From CAZVFX01 sp964626565 (GTDB lineage: Bacteria > Myxococcota_A > UBA9042 > CAIXZC01), in contig CAZVFX010000052.1 in NCBI GenBank assembly GCA_964626565.1, forward strand, positions 1 to 46,938: 46,938 nucleotides of DNA, in the 5' to 3' direction. The notes beneath the pieces were generated by a model. It saw only the letters and a list, made by a program, of their open reading frames with translations, did not search any database and was not told the DNA's origin. This document shows positions 1 to 8,654 of the stretch, piece after piece. The first letter of the stretch is position 1, and every line of letters begins with the position of its first letter. The translations under genes were made by a program, and so were the position numbers.

Positions 1-49
1 GATTATGTAGCTTGTCGATCCTGGCTATGCTGTTTAGCTGATCGTCTCT

Positions 50-3000
50 CTAGAGATCACAGGCGTCCCCCACTCCGTCACCATCGCTGTCCCTTTGCGA
101 CGGGTTGTACAATCCGGGGCAATTATCCTCCACGTACTTGTGCTCCGGCAACTGGGGATCGTCGAATTCGATGAAGCCATCCCGGTCCGGGTCCAGGGCG
201 CCCACGGTGTACTCGCACAGCGATGGATGGTTGAACACCCTGGCCGGGAACCCTTCGAACGCGTCGTTGAAGAAGGGCATCACAGAGCCCCGGCGGGGGA
301 AATTGGACCCGGTCTTCTTGTCCAGCGCCCCGTCCCAGACCAGGGCTTTGCCGAAAGCCTGGTCCTCCACCTGGCCCCAGGAGTGTTTCAAGGTGCCGCG
401 GTCCTCATTGCGATAGGTATGGGGAATACCACCCAGGTCCAACATGTTGTCCAAATCCTGAGCCGAGACCGGGTAGGCTGTCAGATCGTAGACCGCGGTG
501 GAGTAGTAGAGAAACCCGTGATAGGGAAACTCCTCCGCCACTTGCGCGTAGTTGTTGACCGCCGCGCCCTCGGGGTCAATGAGCGCGGTGATATCCGCCC
601 GCCACAAATAGTCTTCCACCTGTTGGTGAGAGATGGTCTCCGGCGGTGCGAAGTGACAGGTCTCGTAGTCCCAATCGGGCCCCCGGCGCTCAGCCCAGTG
701 CACCTGCTGGTAATGCAATCCGTCGGGCAGCATGTACAGTTCCCGGAAACCGTCGCCGTACGGCTCCCGCTGACCCGGCGCGCCCGGTTCGGGGCAGACC
801 GTTAACCAGGCTGCCTCTTCGTCATTCCCCTGCACGGGCGCGTATGCGTAAGGGTTGAACACGCTCAGGCCCCCGCCCGCGAGCACGTACGCAGCCCCGT
901 AGGCGTCCGGGCGCAGGTGCGCGTTGATGGCGACGCCGGTGGAGCCGCCCGAAGTGCCCACCAAACCGTGGGCCCGGCGGTACGACTGGGCATCCACAAC
1001 CTCTCCGCCCAGTGAGCCTCGCACTCTAAAACTCTGACGCAGATAGGTGCGCAGCGTATCGGCCATGAAGTTCGAGTAGGACGTAAAACCCGGCCCGGGT
1101 ATGAAAGTGCCCAGGAACATGGGGTCACAGTGGTGCTCCGAAAGGACCGGCTCGGCAGCGCACTCCTCTTCGGAGAGCGTGCCGGTAGGGGCGACCACGA
1201 TCATAGGCTGCGTAGTGCCGTTCTCCATCCCGTCTTCCACCGCGTCCACCGCCCAGAGCGCATCCTCCGCGTCAGCTTCCAGCCAGTGCAATGCAAAGAG
1301 CACCGGGTAGGTCTGAAACAGGTTGTCGGCTCCCGGGGCCCGGTTGTCATATTCCGGATTTTCGTCGGCATAGCCGGGAGGCAGATTGATGATCACTTTC
1401 ACCGGGTGAGGCCAGCACGCGTCACACGGATCGGCTGGAAGGGTAACGACCAGTTGCTTCCACTGCTCCACGTCTTCGAGAACGTGAAAGACCCTTTCTT
1501 CGGTCTGCCCTTCTCCGGTGTGCAGGACGACGCGATAGCTCCTGCCCTCAGCCAACCGGTGCGAACGGGGCCTGACCCGCCGCACCGGACCGGACGGGTC
1601 GTATGGGGCAGCCAGCCACTCGCTCGTGGTGGGTACCGGATATTCGCTGCCGTTTTCGGAGAGAAGCCACCACTCCACCGGGAATTTCTGATCCCAGAGG
1701 TAGCGTTCCAAAGGGGCGGCAGGCATCTTGAAGTCCGGGGCCAGTTTGAAGCCCATCGCCTTCCCCGGAGCGACCCAATCCCCATCTTCGACATTCCACG
1801 CGCTCACTGGCAGTGAGGCAGGCGCCTCGGCCGCCCCGGCCACCGCAGGCAGCGCCAGCACTGCAACCACCGCAACTGCGGCCGCGGCGTTGCGCGCCCG
1901 GCGCACCGTTGCGAGGCAAGCCAACAGGTAGACCGCCAGCACCACCAGCCACACATCCCGCATACCGGTCAACATGGAAACGTACTCGATCAGACCGCCG
2001 GCCATCGCACCCACCAGGTTCAAGCCCAGCGCGTATCCGGTGGTTGCCTCCGTCGCGAACAGGCGACTGAAACAGATGGCCGCGAAATAGACCGGAAGAC
2101 CGATCAAAACGCCACACGCCAAGGCCCGTAGCGGAGCCCCCAACTCAAGTAACAGCGAAGGCGGGAAGATCCAGTTCACCAGCACAGCCAGGAACAGGCC
2201 GACCCAGGCCGCCTTCAGCGACGGGGCAAACCCCTTCAACACGCTGGCGTTGGCAACGAAGATCATGAAAAGCACCGCGGCAAAGACCACCGCATTGACG
2301 GTCCAGGTGCTGCCGAACAAGAGGGCCAGGCGCACGATGGCCGCCGACTCCATGAGGGTGAACCCGACCCCCAGCAGCAGGAAATTGGCGTGGAGTCCCC
2401 GCACCGGATGCAGCTTTCGAAGCAGCAGGAACGCACCTGCGATCAGGACCATGATGGCGGCCAGCAGTTTCAGGTACAACGGCGCAACCGTGGGCTTCTC
2501 CAGGTATAGATATGGCCAATCATCGGTAGACGGAAAATCGTTGCCGAAAGCCTCCCTGTTGCCGGGAGAATCCTCAAAGACGGGCAAGTCCCGGGAGCCC
2601 ATGATCACTGTGTTGAACAGGAACTTCGAATCGGTACGGTGCAGCCGGGTCTGCTTTCCGAAAGCCTCCTTCATGGTGGAATAGAGGCGGGCAAAAAGCC
2701 AGGGCGAGCGCTCTTCGAACACCGAGTAATACGCTGCGACCATGCCCCCCTCCGCCAGCAGGCGCCTGACCTCGGTAAAAGACTCCGCGGTATACACATA
2801 GTTCTCGAGGCGCAGATTGGCGTGCCCGCTAAGCAACGTCTGCGAATCCAGCGTTCCCAGTACCACCAGGTCGAAGGGGCCTTCCGCGGTCTTCAGATAG
2901 TGCCGGGCGTCGTCCACCACCGCGGTAACCGCAGGGTTGTCGTACGGTTTGCTGCCGTTGTACTCCTTCCCCAGTTCCAGGATCACCGGGTCGATCTCCA

Positions 3001-3865
3001 CTGCGACCACGGCCTTGGCGCCGTTTTTGAGGGCTACGTTTACGTCGTTGCCGGTGCCCGCCCCGAGAATCAGTATCCGCTCCGGCGACTTGCCGTCGTG
3101 ATACTGGCGATAGATATCGTAGGGGATGGTGAATTTCTCCAGCGCGTGCTTTCGCATCTCGGCGTGGTCCGGGTCAGTCTCTGAAAAGTCAACGGCGAAC
3201 TGGTGGAAGCTGGAATTAACCCAAACCCGAAGTCCCCCTTTTTCCTCCTGGTGTTGCACGAAGTAGTAGGGACTCCACTGAGCCGGCAAAGTGGAATTGG
3301 CAAAGAGGAAGAAGAGCCCTCCGGCCAGCAGGGCTGCGATCTTCAGCCCCGGGCCTCTGAATACGAATATGGCCAGCACCGCGCCCACCAGGGGCGGCCA
3401 GAACCAGGGCGGCACCTGGAGCCACGCGCCGAGGGCGAACAGGAGCGTGCCGGCCAGGCTACCCGCTATGTCCCACCCGTACGCGACCAGCCGGGGAAAG
3501 CGGTCCATGGCTTCCGCCAGCGCCTGCCCCAACGCGACGAACGGCAGCGCGGCTGCAATGAACACGGTCAGGGCGGCCGGGAACAGTGCGACCTGGGGGG
3601 CCGCGGCCAGGGCCTGCTCGTACTGTAGCCAGTAGTGGACCTGGGTGGCCTCGGAGTAGAGCACCAGGCCGCGGGTCGCCAGGACGAAGGCGCACATTGC
3701 ACCGAGGCCGGCCGGGAAAGCCCAGGCCAGGGAACGCCGATGCTGCAGCATGCAGCCGACTCCCAGTCCGAAAAACGCGGCCATGAGCATGAGGTTGGTG
3801 AAATAGGAGATGGCCCGCACCTCTGCCGGTACCTGGCGGATAAACGCCAACTCCAGCAGCAGCAC
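50..3865 (-). CDS. Membrane spermidine-synthase-like protein fused to an exported esterase-like domain with a TSP3 tail
   Basis: The 1271-residue frame has three parts. Residues 1-650 alternate membrane helices with a soluble Rossmann methyltransferase/spermidine-synthase-like domain at about 255-400 (GAGTGND at 268-274, acidic VEIDP at 289-293). Residues 656-680 are Ala/Val-rich and look like a signal peptide ending in an AGA-type site. Residues 690-1220 resemble an alpha/beta-hydrolase esterase of the feruloyl-esterase/esterase D type, with nucleophile motif GTSGG (Ser972). The tail (about 1225-1271) carries Asp-rich thrombospondin type 3 repeats (DSDGDGVGDACDL), probably calcium-binding. 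The esterase and tail are inferred to lie outside the cytoplasmic membrane. The listed start is a GTG, but homology-like hydrophobic sequence (ALISGS) continues upstream in frame without an ATG, so the true start is probably a little further up. Domain assignment is good; substrate is unknown. Confidence 0.75.
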   Translation of the reverse strand: MLLLELAFIRQVPAEVRAISYFTNLMLMAAFFGLGVGCMLQHRRSLAWAFPAGLGAMCAFVLATRGLVLYSEATQVHYWLQYEQALAAAPQVALFPAALTVFIAAALPFVALGQALAEAMDRFPRLVAYGWDIAGSLAGTLLFALGAWLQVPPWFWPPLVGAVLAIFVFRGPGLKIAALLAGGLFFLFANSTLPAQWSPYYFVQHQEEKGGLRVWVNSSFHQFAVDFSETDPDHAEMRKHALEKFTIPYDIYRQYHDGKSPERILILGAGTGNDVNVALKNGAKAVVAVEIDPVILELGKEYNGSKPYDNPAVTAVVDDARHYLKTAEGPFDLVVLGTLDSQTLLSGHANLRLENYVYTAESFTEVRRLLAEGGMVAAYYSVFEERSPWLFARLYSTMKEAFGKQTRLHRTDSKFLFNTVIMGSRDLPVFEDSPGNREAFGNDFPSTDDWPYLYLEKPTVAPLYLKLLAAIMVLIAGAFLLLRKLHPVRGLHANFLLLGVGFTLMESAAIVRLALLFGSTWTVNAVVFAAVLFMIFVANASVLKGFAPSLKAAWVGLFLAVLVNWIFPPSLLLELGAPLRALACGVLIGLPVYFAAICFSRLFATEATTGYALGLNLVGAMAGGLIEYVSMLTGMRDVWLVVLAVYLLACLATVRRARNAAAAVAVVAVLALPAVAGAAEAPASLPVSAWNVEDGDWVAPGKAMGFKLAPDFKMPAAPLERYLWDQKFPVEWWLLSENGSEYPVPTTSEWLAAPYDPSGPVRRVRPRSHRLAEGRSYRVVLHTGEGQTEERVFHVLEDVEQWKQLVVTLPADPCDACWPHPVKVIINLPPGYADENPEYDNRAPGADNLFQTYPVLFALHWLEADAEDALWAVDAVEDGMENGTTQPMIVVAPTGTLSEEECAAEPVLSEHHCDPMFLGTFIPGPGFTSYSNFMADTLRTYLRQSFRVRGSLGGEVVDAQSYRRAHGLVGTSGGSTGVAINAHLRPDAYGAAYVLAGGGLSVFNPYAYAPVQGNDEEAAWLTVCPEPGAPGQREPYGDGFRELYMLPDGLHYQQVHWAERRGPDWDYETCHFAPPETISHQQVEDYLWRADITALIDPEGAAVNNYAQVAEEFPYHGFLYYSTAVYDLTAYPVSAQDLDNMLDLGGIPHTYRNEDRGTLKHSWGQVEDQAFGKALVWDGALDKKTGSNFPRRGSVMPFFNDAFEGFPARVFNHPSLCEYTVGALDPDRDGFIEFDDPQLPEHKYVEDNCPGLYNPSQRDSDGDGVGDACDL

Positions 3866-4000
3866 GCTTCCGGAAATGAGTGCGATGACGGCGGGGGATC
3901 CTGTTTTGACACCCTTCTGGTTGGTTGCGGTCAGCGTCGGGCCTCCATTGCTCCGGCGGCATTGTACCGCGGGTCTGGAGTCCAGGCCAGCGCTTTGACT

Positions 4001-4029
4001 TTGACTTTCGCGCGCGTAAATGGTCTACT
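4001..4029 (+). promoter_or_regulatory. Predicted sigma70-type promoter of the Cys-rich protein gene
   Basis: TTGACT at 4001-4006 and TCTACT at 4024-4029 are separated by 17 bp. A second TTGACT lies directly before it at 3995-4000. The ATG at 4065 follows at a normal leader distance. The same two hexamers with the same spacing recur upstream of the lipoprotein gene at 38882 on the other strand. Confidence 0.5.
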
Positions 4030-4064
4030 TTCTTGAGTTGATATTGCTGATTAAGGGGATCCAT

Positions 4065-7000
4065 ATGAGGCTTATGAAGGTCTTTGTACTGGGCTTCGTT
4101 CTGGTTGCATTTTCAGGCCCGGCCCTCGCTGCCGACTGCTGCACACCCCAGGGTACTCCCGGGTGCGACGACCCGAACATCGAGGGTTGTGTTTGTGCCG
4201 GTGACGATTTCTGCTGCACCGATTCGTGGGACGGCCAGTGCGTGGCTGAAGTCGAAGAGTTCGGGTGCGGATCATGTGGCGGCCAAGGCGGCTGCGGAGA
4301 CTGGAATTGCGCCGGTGACGAATCGTGCGTGAGTTGTCCGGCCGACTGCGGCAGTTGCCAGGGTTCCGGGGACTGCTGCCAGCCCAACGGAAGCCCCGGC
4401 TGCCAGGACGCGGCAATTGCCAATTGTGTTTGCGGCAATGATGCATGGTGTTGCTCCACCGAGTGGGACCAGCAATGTGTGGATGAAGTCTCACAGTTCG
4501 GCTGCGGCGTCTGTCAGTCGCAACCGACGTGCGGAGATTGGGAGTGCAACGGCGACGAGACCTGCGTCACCTGCCCGGCCGATTGCGGTTCGTGCCAGGG
4601 TGCGGGAGACTGCTGCCTTCCCAACGGCAGTCCCGGCTGCCAGGATGCCAACATCGCCAACTGCGTGTGCGGACAGGACGCATGGTGCTGCAGCAACGAG
4701 TGGGACCAGCAATGTGTCGATGAGATCGCCCAGTTCGGATGCGGCGTGTGCCAGGACCAGCCTTCCTGTGGCGACTTCAACTGCACCGGGGAGGAAAGCT
4801 GTGCGACGTGCCCTGCTGACTGCGGCCAGTGCCAGGGCACCGGCGATTGCTGCCTTCCCAACGGCACCCCGGGTTGCCAGGACGCCAACATCTCCGGCTG
4901 CGTGTGCGCCCAGGACGCGTGGTGCTGTAGCGACGAGTGGGACCAACAGTGCGTGGACGAGGTCTTCCAGTTCGGCTGTGGAGTCTGCGAAACCGGCGGC
5001 GAATGCGGCGACGGCACTTGCAGCGGCGAAGAAAACTGCGTCGACTGCCCCCAGGATTGCGGAGACTGCACCGGCCCCGGGGACTGCTGCGAAGACACCG
5101 GCACCCCGGGGTGCCAGAACGCTGCGATCGCCCAGTGCGTGTGTGCGGAAGACCTCTATTGCTGCATGACGATGTGGGATGGGATCTGTGCCGGAGAAGT
5201 TGTCAGCTTCGGGTGTGGCACCTGCGAAGGGCCGGCCGGCTGCGGTGACGGCAACTGCGCCGCTGACGAAGATTGCAATATTTGCCCCGAGGACTGCGGT
5301 TGGTGTCCGGGGGTCGGCGACTGCTGCGAGCCAAACGACACTCCCGGCTGCGACGACCAGTCAATCCAGAACTGCGTGTGCGACCAGGACCTGTACTGCT
5401 GCGAAACCGAGTGGGACTACACCTGTGCTGCCGAAGTCGAGTCTTTTTCCTGCGGCGAATGCATCGGCGGCGCCGACTGCGGCGACGGCGTGTGCGCCCC
5501 GGGCGAAACCTGCGCCTTATGCCCCGAGGATTGCGGACCGTGCGGCGGTTCGGGAGACTGCTGCGAACCTCACGATGGCCCCGGGTGCGACGACCCCACC
5601 ATCCAGGCTTGTGTGTGCAAGGAGGACACCTTCTGCTGCGAATTCACCTGGGACGATGTCTGCGTGGAGGAAGTGGCCGATTTCGGGTGCGCGGACTGTG
5701 AGGGTGGAGGCTGCGGAAACGGCGCTTGTGACGGCGTTGAAGATTGCCTCACCTGCCCGGAAGATTGCGGGGAGTGTTCCGGCACCGGCTGCTGCGAGGC
5801 ACACCCTACCCCGGGCTGCGACGATCAGGCGGTTCAGAACTGCGTTTGCGAAGATGACATCTACTGCTGCGAAGAGGAGTGGGACGGCGTTTGTGTTGAC
5901 GAAGTCGACGGACTGGGCTGCGGCAGTTGCGGCGGCGACGCACCGGTGTGCGGCAACGGCCAGTGTGAGAGCGGAGAGAGCTGCGAATCGTGCGCCCAGG
6001 ATTGCGGCGAGTGCCCCGGCACCGGCGACTGTTGCCAGATCCACCAGTCCCCGGGCTGCAACAACCCGTCCATACAGAACTGCGTCTGCCAGAAAGACGC
6101 GTACTGCTGTGAGACCAATTGGGACGATACGTGCGTAGAAGATGTGGAATTGGAAAACTGTGGCAGTTGTGGTGGCTGCGTACCCGATTGCGCCGGCAAA
6201 GAATGCGGCGGGGACGGCTGCGGAGGCTCGTGCGGACAGTGCGAAGCCAACCAGTCATGTACGGGAGAGGGGAAATGCAAGGACAGCGGCGGCTGCCAGC
6301 CCGACTGCGCCGGCAAGGAGTGCGGTGACGACGGCTGCGGCGGCCAGTGCGGCCAGTGTGCGCCGGGCAGCGCCTGCCACAACGGCAAATGCAAAGAGAA
6401 TGTGTGCACGCCCCAGTGCCAGGGCAAACAGTGCGGGCCTGACGGCTGCGGCGGCCAGTGTGGCCAGTGCCCGGCCGGCCAGTTCTGCCAGGGCTCCCAC
6501 TGCAAGAAAGAGTGTAAACCCGACTGCACCGGCAAGCAGTGCGGCGCGGATGGATGCGGCGGTTCGTGCGGAAACTGCCCGGCTGGAACCTCCTGCAACG
6601 CAGGCGGTCACTGCGCTTCGTCGTGCACCCCCAATTGCGCTGGGAAACAGTGCGGCTCAGACGGGTGCGGCGGAACCTGCGGCCAATGCCCGGCCGGAAA
6701 AACCTGCAACAACGGCCATTGCTCATCCACTTGTACGCCCGACTGTGCGGGCAAAAAGTGCGGACCGGACGGCTGCGGTGGGCAGTGTGGCCAGTGCCCG
6801 GCTGGGGCCACTTGCAACAACCAGGGGCACTGCGTCATCGGGTGCACCCCCGATTGCACCGGCAAACAGTGCGGCACCGACGGCTGCGGCGGCTCATGCG
6901 GCAAGTGCGGTTTTGACGAACAGTGCAGCGCGCTGGGCAAGTGCGAAAAGGTGTGCGTTCCAGACTGCCTCAACAAGGAGTGCGGGCCCGATGGCTGCGG

Positions 7001-7418
7001 CGGCCAGTGCGGCGCTTGCGGCTTTGACCAGTCCTGTACCGACAAGGGGATCTGCGGCGGCTGCGAGCCGGCGTGCTCCGGCAAGGCGTGCGGCGACGAT
7101 GGCTGCGGCGGACAGTGCGGACAGTGCACGGCCGGACTTGACTGCGACCCGTCGTCGGGCATGTGCGTTCCGGAAGGCACCGTTGAGAATCCGGAGCAGG
7201 ACGCCGACGCATCCGGCGGCGGCATCCTCTCTTGTCCCGACGGCGAAATGGAATACCAGGGCGCGTGTGTGCCGGTAGAAGAATGGCCCGAATCGAAGAG
7301 CTCCGGCTGCGTTTCATCACCCGGCGGTCAGACCAACCCCTCCTCTCTGGCCCTGTGCCTCCTCTTGGGCCTTGCGCTCATGTTGGTCCGGACCCGGCGT
7401 GGACGCCAGGGAAGCTAG
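4065..7418 (+). CDS. Secreted Cys-rich modular surface protein with MYXO-CTERM-like tail
   Basis: The ATG at 4065 is chosen because AAGGGGA lies 5-6 bp upstream and it opens a clean signal peptide (MRLMKVFVLGF, cleavage after ALA). The 1117-residue product is built of three Cys-rich units. Nine copies have the pattern CC-x(4)-PGC-x(6)-CVC ending in a W-D-x(2)-C and FGCG segment. Eight copies of a CGDGxC/CPxDCGxC unit alternate with them. Nine copies of a CxGKxCGxDGCGG unit follow. The C-terminus is a Cys-containing SSGCVSSPGG stretch, a hydrophobic helix and an Arg cluster (RTRRGRQGS), resembling the MYXO-CTERM/GlyGly-type sorting tail. It is probably a disulfide-rich protein processed at the cell envelope. 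No enzyme domain is visible and its function is unknown. Confidence 0.85.
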   Translation: MRLMKVFVLGFVLVAFSGPALAADCCTPQGTPGCDDPNIEGCVCAGDDFCCTDSWDGQCVAEVEEFGCGSCGGQGGCGDWNCAGDESCVSCPADCGSCQGSGDCCQPNGSPGCQDAAIANCVCGNDAWCCSTEWDQQCVDEVSQFGCGVCQSQPTCGDWECNGDETCVTCPADCGSCQGAGDCCLPNGSPGCQDANIANCVCGQDAWCCSNEWDQQCVDEIAQFGCGVCQDQPSCGDFNCTGEESCATCPADCGQCQGTGDCCLPNGTPGCQDANISGCVCAQDAWCCSDEWDQQCVDEVFQFGCGVCETGGECGDGTCSGEENCVDCPQDCGDCTGPGDCCEDTGTPGCQNAAIAQCVCAEDLYCCMTMWDGICAGEVVSFGCGTCEGPAGCGDGNCAADEDCNICPEDCGWCPGVGDCCEPNDTPGCDDQSIQNCVCDQDLYCCETEWDYTCAAEVESFSCGECIGGADCGDGVCAPGETCALCPEDCGPCGGSGDCCEPHDGPGCDDPTIQACVCKEDTFCCEFTWDDVCVEEVADFGCADCEGGGCGNGACDGVEDCLTCPEDCGECSGTGCCEAHPTPGCDDQAVQNCVCEDDIYCCEEEWDGVCVDEVDGLGCGSCGGDAPVCGNGQCESGESCESCAQDCGECPGTGDCCQIHQSPGCNNPSIQNCVCQKDAYCCETNWDDTCVEDVELENCGSCGGCVPDCAGKECGGDGCGGSCGQCEANQSCTGEGKCKDSGGCQPDCAGKECGDDGCGGQCGQCAPGSACHNGKCKENVCTPQCQGKQCGPDGCGGQCGQCPAGQFCQGSHCKKECKPDCTGKQCGADGCGGSCGNCPAGTSCNAGGHCASSCTPNCAGKQCGSDGCGGTCGQCPAGKTCNNGHCSSTCTPDCAGKKCGPDGCGGQCGQCPAGATCNNQGHCVIGCTPDCTGKQCGTDGCGGSCGKCGFDEQCSALGKCEKVCVPDCLNKECGPDGCGGQCGACGFDQSCTDKGICGGCEPACSGKACGDDGCGGQCGQCTAGLDCDPSSGMCVPEGTVENPEQDADASGGGILSCPDGEMEYQGACVPVEEWPESKSSGCVSSPGGQTNPSSLALCLLLGLALMLVRTRRGRQGS

Positions 7419-7420
7419 AC

Positions 7421-8653
7421 TTGCGGCCGGCTGTTTCAACTCTCATTTTCGTGGCACTCGTCGCATGCGGCTCGAAAGAGGAGACGCCCCCGGCTCTCAA
7501 CGACGCAATTCCGGACTCAGCCGGAATTGACCGGACGGCCTCGCCGACTGTCCCTTTCGACTGGTGCGATCCGGAAGTCCCCCCGGATGACGAATGTCAC
7601 GCGGCAAAACGAAATCCGGAATCGAACAACATCGCTCTCGCCGTTGCCGTGGCCGAGAGATACATGGAAATCCATCCTGCGGATTCCCAGCCTTGGAACT
7701 GGGAGGAGGCAGTGCTCATGCTGGGGTTGGTGGAGCTCCATCGGGTGACCCGCGACGACGCGCTGGTCGAGTATTGTCGAACGTGGCTCGACCATCACAT
7801 CGCCAAGGGTTTTGAGATTGCAACCAGCGACACTTGCGTCCCGGCCGCGGTGGCGGTGTACCTCTTTGCCGAGACTGGGAATGAAGAATACGGGGCGGTG
7901 GTTGACGACGCCCTGGGGTACCTCAACAAACGTGCGCTGAGGACGACAGAAGGCGGCATCAGCCACCTGGGCACGGTGCCCATCGCAACTCTGTGGATCG
8001 ACTCGTTGTTCATGTTCGGTTCGGTGCTGACTTATCGGGGGGAGTTTGCTGCCGACGAAAAGTCCCTCGACCTGTTCGGAGAACAGTTCGCCATCTTCAC
8101 CGAACTTCTTCAGAAGGGTCCCGGCCTGTACATGCACGCACACGACTGGATCGGCCCACAGGATGCCGAGGTGTACTGGGGACGGGGCAACGGCTGGGTG
8201 ACCACCGCGGCCTACCAATACCTCAGGGTGCGGGGCCTTCGAGGGGAAGACGACCCGAAAGTTTCCACGGCCGCCGCCCTCCTCTCTGTCGCCGTGCTGG
8301 ACCTGCAGGACGCAGATTCCGGGCTGTGGTGGACCGTGCTCAATCGGCCGGGAGAAACCTACCTGGAAACAAGCGCGGCCGCTCTCTTCGCCTACTCCTT
8401 CGCCCGGGCCTATCGATATGGTCATGCGGGCAGCGACGTCCTGGCTCCCGTCGCTTCGGCCATGAACGGCGTCCGTTCCCGCATAACGGACGACGAGTCG
8501 GGCAAACCGGTGGTCACCGGCATCTCCGGAGCCACGGGAGTTGACAGATTCCAAGGCTATGCAGGAATCCAACAAAAGGATGACCTGCCCTTCGGCGTCG
8601 GCGCGGTTATCATGGCGCTGGTGGAAACCTCCGGCCTTCCTTTGGAGAACTGA
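7421..8653 (+). CDS. Lipoprotein, glycoside hydrolase family 88/105-like (unsaturated glucuronyl/rhamnogalacturonyl hydrolase-like)
   Basis: The frame opens far upstream inside the previous gene. The most sensible start is a TTG at 7421, two bases after the preceding stop, with AGGGAAG upstream; it gives a lipoprotein signal ending in LVAC (Cys16). The 410-residue protein has the helical (alpha/alpha)6 look of GH88/GH105 enzymes and their hallmark WGRGNGW near the middle (about 8178-8198). These enzymes remove the unsaturated uronic acid that polysaccharide lyases leave at the non-reducing end. The next gene, one base downstream, encodes a lyase-like lipoprotein, so the pair may degrade a uronic-acid polysaccharide outside the inner membrane. 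The family call is fairly good; substrate is inferred. Confidence 0.7.
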   Translation: MRPAVSTLIFVALVACGSKEETPPALNDAIPDSAGIDRTASPTVPFDWCDPEVPPDDECHAAKRNPESNNIALAVAVAERYMEIHPADSQPWNWEEAVLMLGLVELHRVTRDDALVEYCRTWLDHHIAKGFEIATSDTCVPAAVAVYLFAETGNEEYGAVVDDALGYLNKRALRTTEGGISHLGTVPIATLWIDSLFMFGSVLTYRGEFAADEKSLDLFGEQFAIFTELLQKGPGLYMHAHDWIGPQDAEVYWGRGNGWVTTAAYQYLRVRGLRGEDDPKVSTAAALLSVAVLDLQDADSGLWWTVLNRPGETYLETSAAALFAYSFARAYRYGHAGSDVLAPVASAMNGVRSRITDDESGKPVVTGISGATGVDRFQGYAGIQQKDDLPFGVGAVIMALVETSGLPLEN

Positions 8654-8654
8654 C

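Noticed and set aside
95..805. 236-codon plus-strand frame over the fusion gene
   Set aside because: The minus-strand frame encodes recognisable esterase and TSP3 sequence; this one has no domain, no ribosome site and is a GC-rich shadow.
4370..7160. Cys-module repeats or the QHD repeats as a CRISPR array
   Set aside because: Repeats stay in frame, differ in codon use and have no uniform spacers or cas genes nearby.
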